This document shows, in pieces, positions 12,701-20,628 of a stretch of 64,000 nt of DNA. The notes beneath the pieces were generated by a model, which saw only the letters and a list, made by a program, of their open reading frames with translations, ran no database searches and had not been told where the DNA came from. The position numbers and the translations under genes are program-made. Origin of the DNA: Halicephalobus mephisto (Eukaryota; Nematoda; Chromadorea; Rhabditida; Panagrolaimidae). Each line of letters begins with the position of its first letter. The stretch's first letter is position 1. The stretch covers positions 393,472 through 457,471 of the forward strand of contig SWDT01000020.1 of the NCBI GenBank assembly GCA_009193035.1, read 5' to 3'.

Positions 12701-15700
12701 ACCAGGGGTCTCAGGAGGAAGCGCCGCTCCGGCCGGATCCGGGCCCAGTCCTGCATGCTGCGGGCGACCTTCCCGATGTCCTCCAGGAGGTAGCTCAGAC
12801 GGTCGTCCCAGTAGTTGTTCTGATTCAGATGATAAAAGCGGTTCACGGTACTGGGTCTTGCGCAGATTAGCGAGTTGGTGCTGGAGTGCCTCAGGGTGTA
12901 TGCTGGCAAGAGGAGATCTGTGTTGCGAGTTGCCGGAGGGACGTACGCCCCCGACGTTGTTACGATCGGCTGATGACCGTTCGCGACGTGCCAATACCGT
13001 TGAGGAGTACTGTACAGGGGGTGCCGGAGGTGGCGGGGGCGGGGGGATTGTCGCCATTCTTCCGATTCCAAATCAAGGTCCGCCAATCGGGCTTGACGTC
13101 TCACGTCCGCAAAAGACCGCGAACGGCTGCTAAAACAATAAAAATCTCAAAAATCATAGAAATTTTAAAAATCAAAAATCTCAAAAATCATAAAAATCAG
13201 AAATCTCAAAAATTTTAAAAATCAAAAATCTCAAACATCATAGAAATTTTAAAAATCAAAAATCTCAAAAATCATAGAAATTTTAAAAATCATAAAATTA
13301 CAAAAATCAAAAAAATCATTGAAATTTTAAAAATCTCAAAAATCATAAAAATCAGAAATCTCAAAAATTTTAAAAATCAAAAATCTCAAAAATCATAGAA
13401 ATTTTAAAAATCATAAAAATCATTGAAATTTTAAAAATCTCTAAAATCATAAAAATCATAAATCTCAAAAATCATAAAATTACAAATATTATAAAAATCA
13501 GAAATCAAAAACTACAAAAATTAGAAATTTTAAAAATAAATAATCAAAATTAATAAAATTATGAAAATTTCTATAAAATCGTCAAAAATATAAAATTTTT
13601 TTAAATTACAAAAAATAAAGAATTTGTTTTAAATTATAGAATTACGAAAAAATTTTACAAAACCGTCAAAAATACAAAAATTATAAAATAAAATTTTCGA
13701 ATTACAAAAATATAAAATTTTTACAAAATCGTCAAAAATTATAAAGTTAAAAAATTTTTAAAAATTAAGTTTTTGAAGACTTTGAAATATTTCGAAAATT
13801 TTCAGATTTCAAAAATCCCCGAATTTTTCATTGATATCTGAAAGGATCTGTGAGATTCTAGAATTTTCGGCAATTTCTAAGGCATTCCAGAGAACTCCAG
13901 AATCTTCTATTACAATCCAGGAAGATCAATAAGATTTCAGGAGCTTCTGAAAAATTTCAGAATCTTCTACAGTATTCTGGAAAATCTCTAAAATCTTCAG
14001 AATCCTTCTCTAGGATTTTTAAATGATTCTAAAAACGTCCAGAATCCACTATTTGTATTTAAAAAGATCTATAAAATTCTGGAAATTTCTGAGAAATTTT
14101 AGAATCTTCTACAGTATTCTGAAAACGTCTAAAATCTTCAGAATTTTTAAATGATTCTGAAAACGTCCAGAATCCACTATTTGTAATTAAAAAGATCTAT
14201 AAAATTCTGGAAATTTCTGAAAAATTTTAGAATCTTCTACAGTATTCTCTCTAAAATCTCCAGAATTTTTAAATGATTCTGAAAACGTCCAGAATCTATC
14301 ATTCATATTTTAAAAAAGATCTATAAAATTCTGAAAATTTCTGAAAAATTTTAGAATCTTCTGCAGTATTCTAGAAAATCTCCAGAATCCTCTAAAAATT
14401 GACAGAAATTCGAATCAATTGTAATTAAGAAATCAGAGTTTCTTGACATAATTGACGGAACAATGAACGAGATCACAAATGATATCTTTTTCGAAATTGG
14501 AACACGGAGAATCTATGTCAAAGAAAATTTTCGCAAAATTGTGTCATTTCCGAAATAATCTTAATTTTAAAATATAAAATTTATTATATAAATTATTTAA
14601 AATTTTTAAATTAATTCAAATCGAAAAAAATCATTTTATCCGATTTTGAAAAAGGAAATTCGGGTAATCGCTTTTTGTACGAATTGATTCCACGGCCGAT
14701 GGACCCAAAAATAAAAGGAAAAATTGGGTTGTTGAACAAAAACCAAAATCGGACAAAAATAAAAAATCCTACTTCATAAAAGGAACAAATGGGCCATGTT
14801 ACGAAACGGTCCCGACACGGTTTCTTTGAATTTAAAGAAATTTTTCAAAGAATATTTTTTACAAAACGGTCCTGACAGGAATTTTTCAAAATTTTAAGGA
14901 AATTTAAAAATAAATATTTCTTAAAAAACGGTCTTGACAGGAATTCTTCAACATTTTAAAGAAATTTTTTAAAGAATATTTTTCACAAAACGGTCTTGAC
15001 AGGAATTTTTCAAAATTTTAAGGAAATTTAAAAATAAATATTTCTTAAAAAACGGTCCTGACACGATTTCTTTGAATTTAAAGAAATTTTTCAAAGAACA
15101 TTCTTTACAAAACGGTCTTGACAAGAATTTTCTAAATTTAAAAAAAAATTTAAAAATAAATATTTCCTACAAAATTATCCCGACACGATTTATTTGAAAT
15201 TTACAGAAAATTATAAAAATCAAAAATTTATTTTTCTACAGAATGGTCCCAACACGAATTTTTGGAATACAGTACAAATTGCAGTAACTTAAAATTTTGA
15301 CTTTAATTTTTAAAGTAAATTAGATTCAGATGGATTTAGGGACTTTTCAGTCAAGCTACAGTATCCTTTGGGTTTTTAAAACGATAATTTTTAATAAAAA
15401 TAATCTTTAAATATTTTTAAAAATAAAAAAAGTAATTTTTAATAAAAATATAAATATTTTTAAAAATCAGAAATTATAATTTTTAATAAAAAAATAATTT
15501 TAAATATTTCTAAAAATCAGAAATAAGACCGAAATACCTCCCGAAGACGAGTCGGTTATTTTTAAAGAACAACAAAACTGGCCTAGGAACGCTTCTTTGT
15601 CAAAGTCAAAACTGATCCAAAGCGGACTTGGCCGGATCAAAGCCAGTCAATTCGGAGAAAACGGGAAATACGGCAAAACGTCCTGCCACAGGCTTATCGA

Positions 15701-17190
15701 TCCGAACATGTTTACTCCCACTTTGTTTTCAAAAAATCAAACATCATTAAAAAAGATAAAAATAAATTTTTTTTAATAATTTTAAAATTAACTTTTTAAA
15801 TTTTTTTGTAAAGATTAATTTTTTATTAATTTTAAAATTAACTTTTTTAAATTTTTTATAAAAATTAATTTTTTTAAATTTGTATTTAAAATTTTAAAAA
15901 TTATAATTTTATTATTAAAATTAATATTTCTGATAATTGGTCTTGATATGAATTTTTAAATAAATTCTAAAAAATAAAAAATTCCGAGAATTTTAGATTT
16001 TTGGAAATTTTTGAATTTTTAATTAAATTCTAAAAAATAAAAAATTTCAGAATTTTAGATTTTTAGAAATTTTTGAATTTTTAGATAAATTCTAAAAAAT
16101 AAAAAATTCCGAGAATTTTAGATTTTTAGAAATTTTTGGATTTTTAATTAAATTTGGAAAATTTTCTAAAAAATTATAAAATCGAAAAAGCATCGGCCTT
16201 CGGTACAATGTACGTAACTGATAGATGGCCAGGAATTCCACTTTAAAGTAGTTTACAACAGGACCAGATAGGTGTTTTAAAGGAATGACAGAGGGTGAAG
16301 TTTGTCTTTGACAAAGAAAAAAAGGAATGACTGGCATCGGTTGGACTTAAAAAAATAGTGGTTTTAAATCATGAGTTGTTAATCCGAAAATACGACCTAT
16401 TGAGTCAACGTAAACACGGTTATGTCAATTAGGCGGAAAATCAACGTCGGATTATTTCCAAGAGAAGGCAAATTTTCCGTTCGAGAATTTTCGAAACATT
16501 TTTTTCATAATTTAAATTTAAAATTTTATTTTTTAAATTAAATTAAATTTAAAATTTTATTTTTTAAATTAAACTTTTTTAAAATTAAATTAAATTTAAA
16601 TTTAAAATTTATTTTTTAAATTAAACTTTTTTAAAATTAAAATTAAATTTAAAATTTATTTTTTAAAGTAAAATTAAAATTTATTTATTAATTAAAATTA
16701 AAATTTTATTTTTTAAATTAAACTTTTTTAAAATGAAAATTAAAATTAAATTTAAAATTTTATTTTTTAAATTGAATTTAAAATTTATTTATTAAATTAA
16801 ACTTTTTTAAAATTAAAATTAAATTTAAAATTTTATTTTTAAAATTTCTTTAAAATTGAGTTTTTAAAATTTTTCTACAATTTAAATTAAAATTGAACTT
16901 TTTTAATTTGTTAAATAATTTTATTTTTTTTATTTTTAAACAATTTTATCTTTTTTTATTTTTGAACAATTTTATTTTTTTTGTTTTTAAACAATTTTAT
17001 TTTATTTTTAAACAATTTTATTTTTTTAATTTTTAAACTATTTTATTTTATTTTTAAACAATTTTATTTTTTTTATTTTTAAACAATTTTATTTTTTTAA
17101 TTTTTAAACAATTTTATTTTTTTAATTTTTAAATAAAGTTAAAACTTACTGTGGAAGAAGCTGTTGAGGAAGAGGAGACAAATGACTCAT
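3732..17190 (-). CDS. zyx-1: Zyxin-family LIM protein (ZYX-1), one internal frame conflict
   Basis: Exons on the minus strand: 17150-17190 (coding part of 17150-17231), 12312-13129, 11554-11717, 11420-11511, 9836-9944, 4185-4354 and 3732-4142. The C-terminus has three LIM domains with their Cys/His ligands: CTKC...HVTCFLCDQC, CDKC...HPECFACPIC and CAVC...HVQCYKCEDC...CKNC, ending LKAMH-stop. Upstream is a Pro/Ser/Tyr-rich region (PPPPPP runs at about 12400 and 13050), then a helical stretch (STAETQRQLAQRRSHQENVD). This is the zyxin/LPP/ajuba layout; zyxins bind Ena/VASP and alpha-actinin at adhesions and muscle dense bodies. All junctions agree in phase except inside exon 12312-13129, where the frame entered from upstream must shift by one missing base to reach the frame used downstream. 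With one added base the model is about 601 residues, close to C. elegans ZYX-1 as I recall it. The start at 17190 is the simplest choice, not proven. The 4.0-kb and 5.5-kb introns are full of tandem repeats. Confidence 0.85.
4560..5149. repeat. Dispersed repeat copy A (GCGAGTCGATTTGCC family)
   Basis: About 145-bp units in tandem. Each carries a stretch like TCTAAAAAGTT, AAATTTAGGTAAA, then GATTTGCCAAATTTACC and TTTTCACTCGCTC with GCGCGCGAATTC. The part 4851-5149 matches 22752-23050 almost base for base, in the same orientation, in an intron of another gene. A diverged, inverted relative lies at 47160-47345. Confidence 0.85.
5560..5890. repeat. About 31-bp AT-rich tandem repeat in zyx-1 intron
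   Basis: Roughly ten degenerate copies of an A/T unit of the type TTTTTATTAAAAAAAATTAAT. Low complexity; no other content seen. Confidence 0.7.
6000..6570. repeat. Degenerate tandem repeat (CCAGAATCCAGT... type) in zyx-1 intron
   Basis: Repeated short phrases such as GGAAGCTTCTGGAAATCC, AGAATTTCGTAGACTTCTGAA and TTCCAGAATC recur in order at about 100 bp. A related vocabulary (TTCTAGAAACTTCC, CTACAGTATTCTGG) is used in arrays at 10980-11400 and 13850-14410 of the same gene, so these look like one old repeat family spread through the locus. Confidence 0.65.
7385..8640. repeat. 85-bp minisatellite with internal inverted repeat (TTTGGCG...CGCCAAA)
   Basis: About 14-15 units spaced 82-86 bp in the first half (TTGGC at 7396, 7482, 7564, 7650, 7735, 7820) and more degenerate after 7900. 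Each unit reads TTTGGCGAAATGTGA, then AAAAATTATCAACCAAGAACAGAACGCCAAA, then an AT-rich tail. The unit ends are complementary, so each monomer can fold into a stem. The core TTGGCGAAATGTGAC also occurs inside the ~150-bp mobile element of this window and in the 27-bp array at 21096-21417. Confidence 0.9.
8640..8830. other. GC-richer unique island in zyx-1 intron
   Basis: A 190-bp stretch of non-repetitive, more GC-rich sequence (for example AGAGGAAGAACAGCTGACTC and CGTGCCCTTAGGCACTGG) surrounded by AT-rich repeats. No exon with usable phase was found. It could be an enhancer, a noncoding RNA or an unrecognised alternative exon. Confidence 0.4.
8831..9420. other. AT-rich intron stretch
   Basis: Mostly A/T low-complexity sequence. 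A short, more complex patch at about 9170-9260 (CGGACCAATTTTTC, GACTCCGCCCCCATGTGAG) has no visible coding capacity. Confidence 0.5.
9420..9830. repeat. About 60-bp tandem repeat with TACAGTAATCC core
   Basis: Seven or so units of the type TTCTACAGTAATCCAGGAAAAT followed by ACTTTTTTA. The array ends beside the zyx-1 exon at 9836-9944. Confidence 0.75.
10480..10760. other. GC-richer unique island in zyx-1 intron
   Basis: About 280 bp of complex sequence between low-complexity T-rich (9970-10470) and A-rich (10800-10950) tracts. A plus-strand frame is open here (447-codon-free phrase MDDSWTRIQMNQF), but it runs into AT-rich sequence at both ends and has no splice support. Best treated as conserved-looking intronic sequence of unknown role. 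Confidence 0.35.
10980..11400. repeat. About 65-bp tandem repeat in zyx-1 intron
   Basis: Five or six units built from TTCTAGAAACTTCCTACTGTA, TTTGGAAGACTTTAGAAATCA and TAATTATATTTCATAAAATTTC. Ends next to the exon at 11420-11511. Confidence 0.75.
11740..12306. repeat. A/T low-complexity intron
   Basis: Intron of zyx-1 between exons 11554-11717 and 12312-13129. It is nearly all A and T with short repeated phrases (AAAATCAAAGAAATTTTAAAA). Nothing else seen. Confidence 0.7.
13140..14410. repeat. Two tandem arrays in the first zyx-1 intron
   Basis: 13140-13510 repeats phrases of the type CTCAAAAATCATAGAAATTTTAAAAATC. 13850-14410 repeats a roughly 110-115-bp unit built from AGAATCTTCTACAGTATTCTGG, TAAATGATTCTGAAAACGTCC and AGATCTATAAAATTCTGG, about four copies. 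Between them is plain A/T sequence. Confidence 0.7.
14790..15260. repeat. About 60-bp tandem repeat (ACGGTCCTGACA core)
   Basis: Seven or eight units of the type AAAACGGTCCTGACAGGAATT, TTTCAAAATTTTAAGGAAATT, AAATAAATATTTC. The phrase GGTCYYGACACGAATT also occurs singly near 27660, 50760, 51870 and 57850, hinting at a dispersed source. Confidence 0.75.
15530..15730. other. GC-richer unique island in zyx-1 first intron
   Basis: About 200 bp of complex sequence. On the minus strand an AAC-ATG at about 15710 opens a short frame (MFGSISLWQDVLPYFPFSPN, then stop), and a donor-like GGAG/GTATTT lies at about 15538. This arrangement would suit an alternative 5' exon for a short zyx-1 isoform, but it is inference only. 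Confidence 0.3.
16180..16480. other. GC-richer unique island in zyx-1 first intron
   Basis: Complex sequence between A/T tracts. No frame with splice support. A candidate enhancer or noncoding RNA by composition only. 16490-17130 after it is A/T low complexity (AACAATTTTATTTTTTTAATTT repeated). Confidence 0.35.
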
Positions 17191-17281
17191 TGAATTTTCC
17201 GGATTTTTTCCAATTTTGAGGATATTCAAACCTGAAAATTATTTTTTAAATTTAAAAACTACAATTTAAATCGAAAAATAT

Positions 17282-17425
17282 TTAGTCAGAGAGCCGATAA
17301 TCCGGTCCTTGAGACGGCTGTTTCGAATGCGATTTTTGTTTCAAAAAATATTTCCTTTGTCTATTGGCAGTTTTATCCTCGATGGACTCCTCGTAGAACT
17401 GACAACGCCCACGGAAATTTTCCAT
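17282..17425 (-). CDS. 47-codon ORF upstream of zyx-1 (upstream exon or uORF)
   Basis: ATG at 17425 opens a frame (MENFRGRCQFYEESIEDKTA...GPDYRLSD) to a TAA at 17284. Codon content looks like real coding sequence. It lies only 50 bp from the zyx-1 exon 17150-17231. I could not find a canonical donor before its stop codon. A weak GTCTCA donor inside it would join in phase to the exon's other open frame (FEYPQNWKKSGKF), which then meets a stop in the next exon. So it is either an alternative 5' exon or a separate upstream reading frame. Confidence 0.35.
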   Translation of the reverse strand: MENFRGRCQFYEESIEDKTANRQRKYFLKQKSHSKQPSQGPDYRLSD

Positions 17426-17539
17426 CAAAAAATAATTGATATTTATTTTTAACTTTTCTTCACAAATAAGGAAATTGGTTTAAAAAATTTGCATAATTTC
17501 CAAAGTAACTGCGGTATCAAGGAAACTTTAATGAAAATC

Positions 17540-18050
17540 ACAAAAAAGAAATTTAATAATATTACGGTAACAATTGTCAAAATAACTTTATAGGTATTTA
17601 AAAAAAATAATATTACAGTAATACTTTCAAAAAGTACAGTAGTAACCTGAACGAAGAAGCAAACAATTATTACGGTAATTATCCTAAAAATAAAGTAATT
17701 TTAACAAGGAAATTTAACAATATTACGGTAACAATTGTCAAAATAACTTTATAGGTATTTAAAAAAAATTAACATTACAGTAGTAACTTTAATAATGAAA
17801 ACTAAAAGAGCTACAGTAATTATGTCGAAAATAAAGTAATTTTAACAAAGAAATTTAACAATATTACGGTAACAATTGTCAAAATAACTTTATAGGTATT
17901 TTTAAAAAAATTAATATTACAGTAATATTTTCAAAAAGTACAGTAATAACTTTAATAATGAAAACTAAAACTACTACAGTAATTATCTCGAAAACAAAGT
18001 AATTTTAACGAAGAAATTTAACAATATTACGGTAATAACCATCACTAACT
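17540..18050. repeat. About 150-165-bp tandem repeat upstream of zyx-1
   Basis: Three and a half units. The phrase AATATTACGGTAACAATTGTC starts near 17557, 17721 and 17867. Units also share ACTTTATAGGTATTTAAAAA and CTACAGTAATTAT. Confidence 0.8.
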
Positions 18051-18339
18051 TGAGTAATTTCAACTGCATCCAAAAAGCCATGTAGACCTTCAAGAATCCA
18101 TATCTCGATGAAAATCCCCACACATCAGGAATCCTTCCAGAAGACTTGGTAAACATTATATTGATTATTTTCAGAATCATCTTCCAGAAAAATAACTTTA
18201 AAAATTCTGAAATTTTTTCGAAATTTTTGTCAATTATTGCGTATTTTAATGTTTTATTTTTCATTAAATTTATTGTACTTTGCTTTTGAGAAATCAAAAA
18301 TTACACATTTGTAGGATTCTGAATCTTCATGAAAAATAC

Positions 18340-19245
18340 AAACCTGGACTTTGTTTTTCCAAAGTTGAAGACCAGAATTCGAAGTTAAAAATAAAATTTT
18401 TTATGTTAAAAATCGACTTTTGAGTCATGTTTAAATTCATAAAAATCAAGTTAATTTCTAATTATAAATTTAAATAAAAAAGATTTTTAAAAAATTTACA
18501 GTTTTTTAATATGGAAAATTCTACTTTTAACTTCGGATTCTGATCTTCAACTTTGGTAATACAACATTGAGTATTCTGTTTTTCCAAAGTTGAAGACCAG
18601 AATTCGAAGTCAAAAATAGAATTTTCATGTTAAAAATCGACTTATAGATCATACTTGAATTCAAAAAATCAAATTTCTAACTATAAATTTAAATAAAAAA
18701 GGTTTTTTAAAATTAAAAAATTTACAAATTTTTTTAACACGAAAAATTCTACTTTTAACTTCGGATTCTGATCTTCAACTTTGGTAATACAACATTGAGT
18801 ATTCTGTTTTTTCAAAGTTGAAGACCAAAATTCGAAGTTAAAAATAAAATTTTCGTGTTAAAAATCGACTTATAGATCATACTTGAATTCATAAAAATCA
18901 AGTTAATTCCTAATTATAAATTTAAATAAAAAAGATTTTTAAAAATTAAAAAATTTACAAATTTTTTTAACACAAAAAATTCTACTTTTAACTTCGGACT
19001 CTGATCTTCAACTTTAGTAATACAACATTCAGTATTCTGTTTTTTCAAAGTTGAAGACCAAAATTCGAAGTCAAAAATAAAATTTTTCGTGTTAGAAATC
19101 GACTTATAGATCATACTTGAATTCAAAAAATCAAATTTCTAACTGTAAATTTAAATAAAAAAGATTTTTAAAAAAATTACAAATTTTTCTTAATTCAAAA
19201 AATCCAAATTTCGATTTCGAAAATTGATCCTCAACTTTGAAAAAA
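18340..19245. repeat. 225-233-bp satellite whose units form long hairpins
   Basis: Four units (GTTTTTCC/GTTTTTTC landmarks at 18353, 18578, 18806, 19039). Each junction places TTCTACTTTTAACTTCGG, TTCTGATCTTCAACTTTGG before a loop containing TAATACAACATTGAGTATTC and then CCAAAGTTGAAGACCAGAAT, TCGAAGTTAAAAATAGAA. The two arms are near-perfect reverse complements of about 38 nt. The surrounding AT-rich part is also conserved between units. Confidence 0.88.
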
Positions 19246-19619
19246 CAGAATAATGGATGTTTAATATTCATTTTTTAAATATAAATTAAAAATTTTAAAC
19301 TCCAGATAACCTTGACGGATCGTGTTAATCTTGGAAGATTTCTTAATTGTCAACTGGCTTGTGATTGTGGATATAGAAAAAGAACTTAATCCATCTGGAA
19401 ACTTTCAAAAACGCCAACGACGGTACTCAATCAGATGAAGTTAAAAAATGTGATAAAAAATCAGAAACTGGATGGAATCCGACATCAAGGACCGTGGAGT
19501 ACTGTAGGTCATGAGTGAGGTCTTTGGTTATTTTTTTTGGGAGATGTACGTGATTACTGTTTGTCTTGTTCTTGATCAAAAATTATCAACGAAATTTTCT
19601 TTTTTATCTTGACAAAATC

Positions 19620-20280
19620 CAACCGAAATTTAACAAAATTTAGTCATATTGAATAAAGTCGAATAAAGTTAGTCGAAACTGGATCAATTTCGGCGAAATT
19701 AAACGAAAACGAACAAAAATAAGCGAATTTGAGCGAAATTCGATAAAATTTAACAAAGATAAATGAATCCAGATGGAGATAAGTGAAGTCAAATGAATTC
19801 AAGTGGAATATAATGAAAGTAAGTGAATTTGGATAAAATCTAACGAAATTAAGCGAAATCAAACGACTTTGAATGAATCTAAGCGAAATCGAGTAAAATT
19901 AAGCGAATCTAAGTGAAATCGAAAAACTTTGAACAAGTTTAAGTTATATCAAGCGACTTTAAGCGAAAATTAATGAAACTAAATAAATCAAAGCAAAATT
20001 GAGTAAAATTAAGCAAATCCAAGCGAGATCTGATAATTTTAAGCAAATTTAAGCAAAGTAGAATATGATTAAACAAATCCAAACGATATCTAATAAAATT
20101 AAGCAAATCCAAGCGAGATCTAATAAAATTAAGCAAATTCAAGCTAAATCAAGTAAAATTAAGCAAATCCAAGCGAGATATAACAATTTTTAACAAATCC
20201 AAGCAAAGTAGAATATAATTAAACAAATCCAAACGATATCTAATAAAATTAAGCGAACTTGGATAAAATCAAAAAAAGCC
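19620..20280. repeat. Degenerate short-period array (AAGCGAAATC / AAGCAAATCC)
   Basis: Continuous degenerate repeats of 12-15-bp phrases such as AAATTAAGCGAATCCAAGCGA, with higher-order copies of about 40-45 bp and a longer duplication (20050-20110 like 20200-20250). Long minus-strand frames through it are a by-product of the repeat. Confidence 0.8.
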
Positions 20281-20628
20281 AGTTCCAGTTTGAGAAACCG
20301 GATTTAGATAAAGAAAACTATTATTCCAATTAAAAGAACAGTTTGATCTTCAGAATATTCAAAAGATCAATCAAACTCCAAATGACATAATCGAAAATTC
20401 AAAAAATTATTTAAAAACGAAATTTTTTGAATAAAATTCAGAATCCGAATTTTAAAATTTAAAAAAATTAAAATTATTATTTTCGAATTTAATTATCAAA
20501 GAAAATAAAGAAATCGAAAATGCGAGATCCGAGGGCAGATAACCGAGCCGGATTTTGGAGAGCTTCGTTGACTGGATCAGTTTTGAGAAATTTTCGAATA
20601 AGTTATTTAATTTTTATTTTTTTTTAAA
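20281..20628. promoter_or_regulatory. Probable promoter and 5' region of the SEC14/GOLD gene
   Basis: No gene. The last 100 bp are more complex (GCGAGATCCGAGGGCAGATA) and directly precede the start codon, with a T-run before the ATG. An upstream ATG at about 20520 opens 35 codons that end just before the main start, a possible uORF. Confidence 0.35.

Noticed and set aside
12675..13133. Plus-strand 152-codon ORF opposite the zyx-1 exon
   Set aside because: Gly/Pro/Ser-rich shadow of the GC-rich coding exon on the other strand.
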